A DNA stretch of 64,000 bases from Acidobacteriota bacterium (GTDB lineage Bacteria > Acidobacteriota > Terriglobia > Acidiferrales > UBA7541), in the NCBI GenBank assembly GCA_027307115.1, contig DAHUXN010000053.1, positions 1-64,000 of the forward strand, read 5' to 3'. The position numbers and the translations under genes are program-made. Of this stretch, positions 9,313 to 18,164 are shown piece after piece (the stretch's first letter is position 1; each line of letters begins with the position of its first letter). Below the pieces are notes generated by a model. It did not search any database and was not told where the DNA came from. It saw only the letters and a program-made list of their open reading frames with translations.

Positions 9313-9567
9313 CTATTCATATCGGAGGGCCACCAGGGGATCGACCTTCATCGCCCGCCGCGCCGGCAAATAACACGCCACCAGCGCTATAAATGCCAAC
9401 AGCAAGGAAACGCCGATGAACGTCAGCGGATCCGCCGCGCTGGCGCCAAAGACCAAACTCGACATCAGTCGCGTCAGCGCAAGCGACGCGATGGCACCGA
9501 TTACAACGCCGGCGAGAGCGAGTTTCAATCCCCAACTCTCGACCATCAATTCTGCCGGTCTGCGCAC
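9313..9567 (-). pseudogene. Remnant: C-terminal end of a giant permease
   Basis: Only 84 codons remain. They match the last part of the permeases: GLKLALAGVVIG, one further helix, then YLPARRAMKVDPLVALRYE. The frame opens with GTG directly after the stop codon of the phosphatase gene (TAA then GTG). The first 700 or so codons of a normal permease, including both periplasmic domains, are missing. It could still make a two-helix peptide, but the simplest reading is the scar of a deleted sixth permease, with the response-regulator phosphatase gene joined to its end. Confidence 0.75.
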
Positions 9568-10791
9568 TTACCCCACCGCCAAGACGATCAGCGTCGCGTC
9601 ATCCTGAAAGTTTCCCCCATTAAATTCCGCAATTCGGCCCAGCACATCTTTTTGAATCCTGGTTGCGCCGAGTGCGCGGTTTTCTTGGAGAACAGCCAAC
9701 AATCTTGTCTCGCCGAATTCTTCTCCCTGATGATCCGTGGTCTCGGTGATTCCATCGGTAAACAAAATCAAGCGGTCGCCTTCGGTCAAAACAATTTCCT
9801 CTTGCTCGTAGCATTGACCCGCGGAGATGGAGAGCGCCTGGCCGCCACAGCTCAAGCGCCTGACGGAACCGTCGCGCCGCAGCGCGATCGGCGCGTTGTG
9901 CCCGGCATTGCTATAAAGCATTCGACGACTCCGCGCATCGAACACGGCATAAAAGAAAGTAATAAAACGATCGGGCGCTGTGTTTTCGCCGACCAGGCGA
10001 TTAACACGTTCCGTCAATTCGGCCGGATCCAAATTCTGCGCGGCCAAACTGCGCACCGTCGCCTGCAGATTCGACATCAGCAGAGCGGCCGCGATTCCTT
10101 TTCCGGCGACATCGGCAATGCAAAGCGCAAAGCGATTCGCGTCAAGCCGCAGAACATCGAAATAATCGCCGCCAATGCCGTGAACGGGAAGCCACGCACC
10201 TGAAAATTCGCAGCCGGGAATTTCCGGAATTTCTTTGGGCAAAAATCCAAGCTGCGTTCTTTCTGCTTCTTCCCAGTCTCCGTCTTCATGAGAATGATTG
10301 CCAGCCGTGCCGTGTGTTTGACTCTTCTTTGCCGCCCGCGCGCGTTGGCCTTTCTCAATCTCGTTCCGAACAATATTCAGCAGTCTGCCGTTGTTCCACG
10401 GTTTGAGGACGAAATCTCGCACGCCTTCGCGCATAATTTCCACTGCCAACTCCACGCTGCCCCAGGCCGTCATCGCCACAATCGGAAGCGTGTCATCCAA
10501 TTGATGGATCTGCGAGAGCAGATCGAGGCCTTCCTGGCCGGACGTGGTATCACGCGCGTAATTCAAATCCATGAGCAGCAGATCAAACGAGCGGCGCGAC
10601 AGCGCGCCAAGTAAAGCTGCCGGCGAATTCACCATCTCAAGTTCGTAGCCTTCACCCTTGAGCAGCAGGCGCAACGCCTCGAGCACGTCCGTTTGGTCAT
10701 CCGCGACGAGTACGCGCGGGCCCGCCGCCAGCTCGGCTGTCGAGCCCGTTGGAGAGTTAGGTCCTGCTTGCACTTCACATTCCCACACCAC
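9568..10791 (-). CDS. Response regulator with PP2C/SpoIIE phosphatase output
   Basis: A 407-aa soluble protein. The receiver domain (about 26-141) has acceptor D75. After a linker that includes a His-rich patch, a PP2C-type phosphatase domain of the SpoIIE/RsbU class (about 188-405) has GGDYFDV, IADVAGKGIAAALLM and a late LFTDGITE, which carry the metal-binding Asp residues. Such proteins dephosphorylate STAS antagonists to release a sigma factor. GTG 10791 is followed at once by a second GTG; AGAGGGA lies upstream. Its receiver shares DLNYARDTTSGQEGLDLL with the NtrC-like regulator at 2687-4057, so one kinase may serve both. The STAS protein at 425 is a possible substrate. Confidence 0.9.
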   Translation of the reverse strand: MVWECEVQAGPNSPTGSTAELAAGPRVLVADDQTDVLEALRLLLKGEGYELEMVNSPAALLGALSRRSFDLLLMDLNYARDTTSGQEGLDLLSQIHQLDDTLPIVAMTAWGSVELAVEIMREGVRDFVLKPWNNGRLLNIVRNEIEKGQRARAAKKSQTHGTAGNHSHEDGDWEEAERTQLGFLPKEIPEIPGCEFSGAWLPVHGIGGDYFDVLRLDANRFALCIADVAGKGIAAALLMSNLQATVRSLAAQNLDPAELTERVNRLVGENTAPDRFITFFYAVFDARSRRMLYSNAGHNAPIALRRDGSVRRLSCGGQALSISAGQCYEQEEIVLTEGDRLILFTDGITETTDHQGEEFGETRLLAVLQENRALGATRIQKDVLGRIAEFNGGNFQDDATLIVLAVG

Positions 10792-11066
10792 GTTTTTCCC
10801 TCTTTTTTTCGTCGTCGCAAGAGGTCGAACCGGACCATCTGCTGCAACGGTATAGGGCAGCTAAAGCGCCATTCCCGCCAGCTTCCATTTCACTGATTAT
10901 AAATAGTTTATTGTGTTAGCGAGATGTTTTGGGGCGAGACTTCGCCCGCTTGCGGGACTTCGCTGTTGCGATTCCGAACAGCGGCACCTAGTACCAGCGC
11001 CGAACACGCTGCTGGCAAGGCGCCTCTGAGACGTGACGGATTCGACTCACGCAGGGGTGGCGTGTG

Positions 11067-11753
11067 TCAGGCTTTAGTCGCTTGCGCGCCGCCATCGACG
11101 ATCCAGCCATCGGCAAGCTGAATTATCCGGTTGCCGTAGGCGGCCCAGGCTTCGTTGTGCGTGACTTGGATGATGGTGGTTCCTTCGTCATTGAGCTTCT
11201 TGAGGAGATCCATAATCATTTTGCCTTGGCTGGAATGCAGGCTGCCCGTGGGCTCATCGGCCAGAATCAGTTTCGGATTTCCGATGACCGCGCGGGCCAC
11301 TGCGACGAGTTGCTGCTGTCCGCCCGATAGCTGATTGGGATAAAGGCCCTTCTTCCCGACGATTTGGAAGCGGTCGAGAATGTCCGCCACCATACCATCG
11401 CGCTCCGACTTCTTTATATCCCGATAGGAAAGAGGCAAATCGAGATTTTCCGCGACGGTGAGATTATCCAGCAGATGATATTGCTGAAAAACGAAGCCGA
11501 TGAATTTCTTGTGCAACTCCACGCGCTTGCGATTGTCGAGTTTATGCACTTCGTGACCGGCGAAGTCAAAATGGCCTTTCCAGGAGCCATCGAGCATCCC
11601 GACAATGCCCATCAACGTGGACTTGCCCGCGCCAGAAGGGCCCATGATGGTGATGAATTCGCCCTCGCGAATATCCAGATTGATGCGACGCAGTACCCAC
11701 GTTTTTCCCGCGCCTGATTCATAGAACTTTTCGACGTCAACCATTCGAATCAC
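11067..11753 (-). CDS. MacB/LolD-type ABC ATPase
   Basis: A 228-aa ABC ATPase. Walker A is GPSGAGKST, the Q-loop VFQQYHLLDNLT, the signature LSGGQQQ and Walker B LILADEPTGSL, with the switch His in VTHNEA. This is the MacB/LolD subclass that powers FtsX-type permeases. I chose GTG 11753 because GGGAGA lies 6 bases upstream and the length fits the family; the frame is open to ATG 11810, which has no binding site. It precedes the regulator/phosphatase gene by 275 bases and follows a permease gene by 143. It could energise any of the permeases here, especially as the other ATPase gene is broken. Confidence 0.92.
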   Translation of the reverse strand: MIRMVDVEKFYESGAGKTWVLRRINLDIREGEFITIMGPSGAGKSTLMGIVGMLDGSWKGHFDFAGHEVHKLDNRKRVELHKKFIGFVFQQYHLLDNLTVAENLDLPLSYRDIKKSERDGMVADILDRFQIVGKKGLYPNQLSGGQQQLVAVARAVIGNPKLILADEPTGSLHSSQGKMIMDLLKKLNDEGTTIIQVTHNEAWAAYGNRIIQLADGWIVDGGAQATKA

Positions 11754-11785
11754 GTGTGATCTCCCTGGAATTGGAACTGCCAATT

Positions 11786-11868
11786 TGTACCGATTAGAAT
11801 CGCCCGCCATTATTTGTTTTCAATGACTTACGCTCATTTCTAATAATTTGCTGTACCGATTAGAAATG
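11786..11868. promoter_or_regulatory. Candidate operators before the ATPase gene
   Basis: The 14-mer TGTACCGATTAGAA occurs twice, at 11786-11799 and 11852-11865. The second copy overlaps a 10-bp inverted repeat, CATTTCTAAT at 11835-11844 and ATTAGAAATG at 11859-11868. Exact repeats of this size in a 143-base gap suggest a regulator binding site for the ATPase gene that starts at 11753. Confidence 0.4.
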
Positions 11869-11896
11869 TCGTCCATTCCGCCGTTTATGCGCTACA

Positions 11897-14422
11897 TCAT
11901 TCATAGCGCAGCGCAATCATGGGGTCAACTCGCATCGCGCGCCGCGCCGGAACGTAACAAGCAACGGCCGCAACCAGGACGAGCATAATCGCCACAGCCA
12001 CAAATGTCACAGGGTCGTAGGGCGTGACGCCGTAAATCATGCTGGCCACTAGGCGCGTGATGCCGAGCGCGACAACCACGCCGATCGCGACGCCGATCAA
12101 GGCGAGAGTGATCCCCTGCCGGATGACCATGCCGAGAACGTCGACGGGCTTGGCCCCGAGCGCCATGCGGATCCCAATCTCGTGCGTCTTGCGCGTGACG
12201 GCATACGCCATCGTTCCGTAAAGTCCGATCATCGCTAACAACAACGCAAGCAAGCCGAAAACCGTAGTGAGCCGCGCAAACAAAGCTTCTTGCGAAAGTG
12301 CTTCCTCCGTTTCCACGCTCTGCGTTTTCAGGTTGATCAGCGGCAGAGCGGGATCGGCCTGGCGCACCGTATCGCGCAACTCCGAAATCACCGTCGCCGG
12401 CGGCCCTTGCGTGCGGACTTCGAAGTACATCATGTCCAAGTACTTGGGAGTCTGCGCATACGCGTAATAAGCCTTCGGCCTCAATTTTGCGTGCACATCG
12501 GTAAGCTCGGCCGGCTTCGCCACGCCCACGATTTCGATTGTGTCCTTGGGATCGAAGGTCGAACCCCTGCTGAATCGATGCCCAACCGGATTCTCGCCAG
12601 GGAAAAACTTCTTCGCAAAAGTTTCATCCACCACGGCGACCATGGGCGATGCCGTTGTATCGCTGCGATTAATGCCGCGTCCCAGAATGATGGGAATTCC
12701 CATTGTGCTGAAAAAGTCCGGGCCGATCGTTTGCGAACGAACGGTTACGTTACCGAGCTTCTGGGTAGCTCCCTCGATCGCGACGTCGTTGTTGTTCGAC
12801 CAATTTATGAACGGGGCGAATTCCATCAACGTAGCTCTCCTAACGCCGGGGAGGGCCTGAACGCGGTCGAGCAATTGCGTGTAGAAGGAAATCAGCCGGG
12901 CATCGTGATAACCCGCGCGCGTCGGATCCACGCCAAATGTGAGCAAATTCTGCTGATTGAACCCGAAGTTTCGATTTTCGAAATTGATCAACGTGCGCAC
13001 AAAAAGCCCCGCGCCAATCATCAACACCAGCGACGCGGCTACTTGCGCAACGATCAGCGATTTACCGAGCACACGCTTGTCGCGCGCGCCGGAAATGCTT
13101 GTCGCGCCATCTTTCATCACGGATGCGAGTTCGACGCGCGTGACGCGAAATGCCGGCGCGAGGCCGAATGCAATTCCCGTGAACAGTGATGCAGCGAGCG
13201 TGAACAGGAGCACCTTTGAATCGGCGCTCGCGTCAAGAATCATCGGGCTGCCGCCGCCCGACATTAACGCCACCAATGCTCGCGTTCCCCAACTGGCAAA
13301 CAGGATTCCCAACGCGCCGCCCAGCGCCGCCATCAGGACGCTTTCCGTCAGCAACTGGCGAATCAAACGCCATCGCGATGCCCCGATGGCCAGCCGCACG
13401 CTGATTTCTTTCTTTCGGGCCGTCGCGCGCCCCAGCAACAGCGTCGCCACATTCGCGCATGCGATCAAGAGCACCAAACCGACAGCGACCATCAAAATGT
13501 AGAGCGGCTGTTTGCTATTCTCTTGCAAATACGGCATTCCCTGGCTCGCCGACGCAAGCGTAAAGTGTGGAACATCATCCGGCTTCGGTGGATGCCAGTC
13601 CGCCGTGACAATTTGATGAAACAAAATGTCCAGCGCGCTCGCCGCCTGCGCCTTCGTCACGCCGTTTTTCAGCCGGCCCATGATGTTCAGGCAAAGCCAG
13701 TTCCGCGCGGTGAAAACGGAATTCGCTCCGCCTCCCGGCTGCGAGCCCCACGGCCGCATGTTCTCTTTGTCATCGAAAGGAACCCAAATGTCCGGTTCGG
13801 TTCCGGGTTCAACGCCGTAAAACGAGGGCGGCGTGACTCCGACAATCGCGAACGGTATTCCGTTCAGCGTGATGCTCTTCCCGACAATTCCGGCGTCGCG
13901 TGCGAACCGGCCCGTCCAGTAGGCGTAACTGATCACCGCCACGCGTGGCGCGCCGCGATCTTCATCGGCCTCGGTGATTCCCCGTCCGATCAGGGGAGTC
14001 ACGCCCAAGCCCGAAAAATATTCGCCCGTCACCATCATTCCATTCGCCAGCGTTGGCTCGCCATTGATTCCGACCGTCGTGTTCTGATCATTGAAGCCGA
14101 GTGGCACCCAGGCGAAAACGGTCGAAAGCTCTTTGTTCTGCGTGCGGAATTCTTCGAATGCGGGATAGGAGAAAGAAAACTTCGAATCGTTGCCAGTTTG
14201 CCCGAATTGCGGCGGCCATTTGTTGTCGTCCCATTGGAACAGAACCAACTGCTGCGGATTTTGCACGGGAAGGGTTTTCAGCATGACAGCGTTGATCAGA
14301 CTGAAAATCGCGGTGTTGGCGCCAATGCCGAGCGCCAGCGTCAACACCGCGACCGCGGTAAATGCCGGAGACTTTGCGAGCATTCGAAGCCCGTAGCGGA
14401 GATCTTGCAGCAAAGTTCCCAT
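11897..14422 (-). CDS. MacB/FtsX-type giant ABC permease (3)
   Basis: An 841-aa permease with the duplicated MacB-PCD/FtsX plan. It opens MGTLLQDLRYGLRMLAKSP, has the first helix with LALGIGANTAIF, a central cluster with LIACANVATLLLGRA, and ends PARRAMRVDPMIALRYE. Start ATG 14422 is chosen because AGGAG lies 5 bases upstream; a longer frame to 14524 would overlap the cytochrome gene and adds no conserved sequence. It is slightly longer than its paralogues because the first periplasmic domain carries extra residues (FDDKENMRPWGSQPGGG region). It lies 52 bases after the cytochrome gene and before the intact ATPase gene. Confidence 0.9.
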   Translation of the reverse strand: MGTLLQDLRYGLRMLAKSPAFTAVAVLTLALGIGANTAIFSLINAVMLKTLPVQNPQQLVLFQWDDNKWPPQFGQTGNDSKFSFSYPAFEEFRTQNKELSTVFAWVPLGFNDQNTTVGINGEPTLANGMMVTGEYFSGLGVTPLIGRGITEADEDRGAPRVAVISYAYWTGRFARDAGIVGKSITLNGIPFAIVGVTPPSFYGVEPGTEPDIWVPFDDKENMRPWGSQPGGGANSVFTARNWLCLNIMGRLKNGVTKAQAASALDILFHQIVTADWHPPKPDDVPHFTLASASQGMPYLQENSKQPLYILMVAVGLVLLIACANVATLLLGRATARKKEISVRLAIGASRWRLIRQLLTESVLMAALGGALGILFASWGTRALVALMSGGGSPMILDASADSKVLLFTLAASLFTGIAFGLAPAFRVTRVELASVMKDGATSISGARDKRVLGKSLIVAQVAASLVLMIGAGLFVRTLINFENRNFGFNQQNLLTFGVDPTRAGYHDARLISFYTQLLDRVQALPGVRRATLMEFAPFINWSNNNDVAIEGATQKLGNVTVRSQTIGPDFFSTMGIPIILGRGINRSDTTASPMVAVVDETFAKKFFPGENPVGHRFSRGSTFDPKDTIEIVGVAKPAELTDVHAKLRPKAYYAYAQTPKYLDMMYFEVRTQGPPATVISELRDTVRQADPALPLINLKTQSVETEEALSQEALFARLTTVFGLLALLLAMIGLYGTMAYAVTRKTHEIGIRMALGAKPVDVLGMVIRQGITLALIGVAIGVVVALGITRLVASMIYGVTPYDPVTFVAVAIMLVLVAAVACYVPARRAMRVDPMIALRYE

Positions 14423-14474
14423 AAGTTCTCCTTGGCACTCGCTGCCCGCTCTGGCCTGCGTTAGCTCGCGAGTT

Positions 14475-15578
14475 CTACTGTTGCTTAGCCGGCGGCTCGA
14501 ATTTCGAGTCGTCGACGGGCACATTATCCTTCACATCCTTGATCGTGTACGTTGAGGATTCTCCCGCCGTAAACCAAGTGGTCTTGTACGGGATTTTGAC
14601 CCCGTTCACGTCACGATAATCGGAGTAATCGGCTTCGACCGGCAAAGCGCCGAAAATCGTGCGATAACGGATCATCCGCCGAATCAACAGTCCGGACTGC
14701 TGGTCGAAAAAGTCCAATTCGGTCGCGCCGTCGGGCGCGGTGGCGAATACAACGTAAGCATCGGCGTCGCCGACCTTGGCTGTGCCAAACAGCCGCTTCG
14801 GTTTGTAATTCGCGATTGCAGCAGATGGATTGATTTGGGCATCACGGCTCCAAATGATTTCCTGTTCGCCGTTTATGGGCGCGACGCCATGCGGTCCGGC
14901 GATCCAGCCGCGGGAGCCATCGAACCCGGCGGTCATTGGGCCCCGCGGGGTGGTTATCTCTGCGTACATCTGATCGGGCCCCTTTAGATGTCGGTTGATC
15001 GTTAACGTATTGCCATTGGCCGTTTCCTGTCCTTGGATTTCACGCGTTTGGATCTTATTCGCGGCATCTCCCCCGATTGCTTGTGCGAATTTGTCGAGCA
15101 CGGCGGTGAGAGTGGGAGCGCCGGCGGCAAGCCTCGAGAACTCGGGCTGTGTCGCTTCGGCGGGCAGAGCGGGAAGGCCCATAGGCTCGTGGTGTCCTTG
15201 ATGGCACGTGTAGCAACTGACTTCAGGGCGTCCGCTGAAATTGTTGGCATTGATGGCGTTGAGCATGGTGATCATTTCGCGCGCAGTTTGCTTTGGACGC
15301 TTATCGTCGCTCGGAAAATTGTCCTTTACGTGGCAGTAGTCGCATTTCACTCCAAGGGCTGTGGTGATGTAGCGCATTCCCGGCAGAAGGTCAGAGGCGG
15401 GAATGTCATTCAACACCTTAATGTTTTTGTAATACTGCCCAGCGGTCTTGTCTTTTGGCGGTTGCTCGGATTGCGCGCCCAATCCGACAGCGAGTGCAAG
15501 CACGGCGGACGACGCAATCAGCGTTGGGTTGACGATCTGGCGAATCGCCGCATTCAGTTTTTGTAAAACACGTTGCAT
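14475..15578 (-). CDS. Secreted dihaem cytochrome c
   Basis: A 367-aa exported protein. An N-terminal hydrophobic segment (about 18-34) ends near GLGAQ and serves as signal peptide or anchor. Two haem c sites follow: CDYCH (C79, C82, H83) and CYTCH (C122, C125, H126). The layout, with MRYITTALGVKCDYCH, resembles the photosynthetic reaction-centre cytochrome c subunit family, which is common in Acidobacteria without photosynthesis. The second half (about 160-365) looks like a LolA/outer-membrane lipoprotein-sorting type beta domain. Start ATG 15578 follows GGGAGG by about 5 bases; ATG 15581 is possible. It is embedded between permease genes on the same strand. Its electron partner is unknown. 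Confidence 0.85.
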   Translation of the reverse strand: MQRVLQKLNAAIRQIVNPTLIASSAVLALAVGLGAQSEQPPKDKTAGQYYKNIKVLNDIPASDLLPGMRYITTALGVKCDYCHVKDNFPSDDKRPKQTAREMITMLNAINANNFSGRPEVSCYTCHQGHHEPMGLPALPAEATQPEFSRLAAGAPTLTAVLDKFAQAIGGDAANKIQTREIQGQETANGNTLTINRHLKGPDQMYAEITTPRGPMTAGFDGSRGWIAGPHGVAPINGEQEIIWSRDAQINPSAAIANYKPKRLFGTAKVGDADAYVVFATAPDGATELDFFDQQSGLLIRRMIRYRTIFGALPVEADYSDYRDVNGVKIPYKTTWFTAGESSTYTIKDVKDNVPVDDSKFEPPAKQQ

Positions 15579-15712
15579 CATACCCTCCCAGAATTGAAAT
15601 TCGTGAACTGGGCCGTCATGCTTCATCAGCGATCAACTGCAGCCAGTTCAAGTTCCCCGATTCTACGCGAGTTGCGATTTTCTTGGCAGTTTTCCATGCC
15701 GCGCCGAAACCA

Positions 15713-18154
15713 TTATTCGTAGCGCAGCGCTTCCATGGGATCCAAGCGCATCGCGCGCCGCGCCGGAATATAGGAAGCAGCCAGAGCAACGAGCACGATC
15801 AAGACAGGCACGCCGATAAACGTCGCGGGGTCCCTTGCCGTAACACCGAAAAGCAGGCTGGACATAAGACGAGTGATGGCAAAGCAAGCGACGATTCCGA
15901 TGGCGACGCCGGCGATCACCAGTGTCGCACTCTGTCTAAGCACAAGCCCCAGAACGTCGCCAGGCTGCGCGCCAAGCGCCACGCGAACGCCGATTTCGTG
16001 CGTGCGCTGGCTGACGGAATAAGAGAGCACGCCGTATATTCCAATTGTCGCCAGAAGCAATCCGAGAACACCCAAAACGGCGGAAAGCGCCGCCGCGGTG
16101 CGGTAGGAAAAAAGAGATATGCGAACGAGCTCATCGAGATTTCCTGCTTGCAGAACCATCACGCCCGGATCAAGCGATTTTGCCGTTTCGCGCACTTCCC
16201 CGAGCAAACTCGCCAGGTTGCCAGAGCTTCGAACGAGGACGTTCGAATCGGTTTGACCATTTTCCAGGGACGGAAAATAAAGGAATGCTTCCGGCTGCTC
16301 CGTCATGGTGTGGTACTTGATATCTTTCACGACGCCGACGATCGTCCACCAGCGATGCCAACTGAAGATGCGGTGCCCAATCGCGCTCTGCCCCGGCCAA
16401 AACCTTTGCGCCATCGTCTGATTGACGATCACAACCAGCGGCGCGCCCTGGCGATCCTGCTCGGTGAAATCGCGGCCGTCGATCACCGGAATTTGCATGG
16501 TCGAAAAATAGTTTGGCCCGGCATCGTTGAAATCAATGTTCATGTCTTCGTTCGGCGCCGGGGTGTAGCCTTCGATCACCGGAGTTGTATACCCTCGGCC
16601 GTAAAACCACAGAGGAACGTATCGCTCCATGGTCACGGATTTGACGCCGGGCAGCACGCGAAGGCGCTGGATCAGATGGTCATAAAATGCGTGCGAGGAT
16701 TCGTCCGTATAGCCGTTCGGACGAAGATCAAGGGCGGCAAGCAGCACGTGATTTGCGTTAAATCCTGGACTGGCAGCCTGCACGTCTTTGGCGCTACGCA
16801 GCAACAGGCCCGCGCTCACGAGAAGTACGAGCGCGAGAACAACTTCCGAAACCACGAGAAGGCTCCGCAAGCGGCCGTGCTCGGAGCCTGCTGAACTCGT
16901 GCGGCCCCCATCTTTCAGCGAGCGGCTGAGATTCGGCGAAGAAGCGCGAAGCGCGGGGACGACTCCGCAAATGACGCCAGTCAGCACGGACAGGCCAACC
17001 GTGAAGGCGAGCACCTCGGCGTTAACGCCGAGCGGAAGCCCGATGGGGAAGACGCCGGCCGGAAAAAAGAAAACGAGCAAATTCGCGGCCCACGAAGCGA
17101 CAAGAATTCCACCAACGCCACCCGCCAGAGCGAGGAGCAGGCTCTCGACCAGCAATTGCTGGAGCAGGCGCGTTCTGCTGGCGCCAAGCGCGGAGCGGAC
17201 CGCGATTTCCCGCTCGCGGCTGGTGGCGCGCGCGAGGAGCAAGTTGGCAATGTTCGCGCACGCGATCAGCAGCACAAGGAGCGCGACGACGGAAAGAAAC
17301 AGCAGCGCTGAAAGCAAAAGACTCTGGGCGCCGTAATGAGCCTTCCAGACCGGGGCGACGAAGATTCCCACATTCCGGCTGGAGGCGGGATATTCGCGCG
17401 CGATGCGGCGCGCAATGGTTGACAAGTCAGCCTGCGCTTGCGCCACGGTGACGCCGGGCTTGAGCGGCCCCATCAAATGAATGAAAGTTGGTGAGCGCTG
17501 CTCTAGATCTTCGCCAGGCAGAATCACCGGCTGCATCATCATCGGCACCCAGTAATCCGGACCGACGCCTACGATCGTTCCTTGAAACCCGCGTGGCGCA
17601 ATGCCAACGATCGTGAAACTGCGCCTGTTGATGTTAACGGTTTGACCGATGATTCCTGGATTTGCGCCGAACTGGCGTTGCCAAAATGGATAGCTCAGGA
17701 CGATATAAGGATCGCTGTTCAATGCGCTGCGATCCTTCGCCTCGAACAGCCGCCCACGTTCGGCGCGCACGCCAAGCACGTCAAAATAATTTTCCGTGAC
17801 AATCTCTCCCCAAACCCGTTGCTCTTGTTTGTTGCCTGCCCAGGTCATATTCGCCGGCACAAGCTCGAAACCCACAAGGCCGGAAAGGACTTCGTTTTGG
17901 TCACGGTAATCGCGGAAATCGGGATATGAACTCGTGTGGTATTCACCGCTCGGCATAACGGTTTCGATGGCGACCAGCCGGTTCGAGTGCTCTATGCCTG
18001 GAAGCGGATGCAAAAGAACGGACTGCACCCAGCTAAATACCGTGGCGTTTCCGCCGATGCCGAGCGCAAGGGTCAACACCGCGATGGCGGTGAAGCCCGG
18101 CGACTTCAGCAGCATTCTGATCCCGTAGCGCAGGTCTTGCAGCAGGCTGCCCAT
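15713..18154 (-). CDS. MacB/FtsX-type giant ABC permease (4)
   Basis: An 813-aa permease with the same duplicated plan. It opens MGSLLQDLRYGIRMLLKSP, and its first helix reads LALGIGGNATVFSWV rather than the usual GANTAIFS. The central cluster has LIACANIANLLLARA and the end is PARRAMRLDPMEALRYE. ATG 18154 follows GGAG and lies only 10 bases after the stop codon of permease 5. The two are surely co-transcribed and may be translationally linked, perhaps forming a heterodimer; that pairing is inference. The gap to the cytochrome gene is 134 bases. Confidence 0.9.
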   Translation of the reverse strand: MGSLLQDLRYGIRMLLKSPGFTAIAVLTLALGIGGNATVFSWVQSVLLHPLPGIEHSNRLVAIETVMPSGEYHTSSYPDFRDYRDQNEVLSGLVGFELVPANMTWAGNKQEQRVWGEIVTENYFDVLGVRAERGRLFEAKDRSALNSDPYIVLSYPFWQRQFGANPGIIGQTVNINRRSFTIVGIAPRGFQGTIVGVGPDYWVPMMMQPVILPGEDLEQRSPTFIHLMGPLKPGVTVAQAQADLSTIARRIAREYPASSRNVGIFVAPVWKAHYGAQSLLLSALLFLSVVALLVLLIACANIANLLLARATSREREIAVRSALGASRTRLLQQLLVESLLLALAGGVGGILVASWAANLLVFFFPAGVFPIGLPLGVNAEVLAFTVGLSVLTGVICGVVPALRASSPNLSRSLKDGGRTSSAGSEHGRLRSLLVVSEVVLALVLLVSAGLLLRSAKDVQAASPGFNANHVLLAALDLRPNGYTDESSHAFYDHLIQRLRVLPGVKSVTMERYVPLWFYGRGYTTPVIEGYTPAPNEDMNIDFNDAGPNYFSTMQIPVIDGRDFTEQDRQGAPLVVIVNQTMAQRFWPGQSAIGHRIFSWHRWWTIVGVVKDIKYHTMTEQPEAFLYFPSLENGQTDSNVLVRSSGNLASLLGEVRETAKSLDPGVMVLQAGNLDELVRISLFSYRTAAALSAVLGVLGLLLATIGIYGVLSYSVSQRTHEIGVRVALGAQPGDVLGLVLRQSATLVIAGVAIGIVACFAITRLMSSLLFGVTARDPATFIGVPVLIVLVALAASYIPARRAMRLDPMEALRYE

Positions 18155-18164
18155 CGTCAATCTC

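Noticed and set aside
12290-14464. Long plus-strand frames of about 300 codons opposite permease 3
   Set aside because: Same antisense-shadow pattern; no start signals and no recognisable motifs.
15683-16894. A 403-codon open frame on the plus strand opposite permease 4
   Set aside because: Its sequence is rich in His, Arg and Gln with no domain, and it mirrors the coding frame of the permease. It is a shadow of G+C-rich codons.
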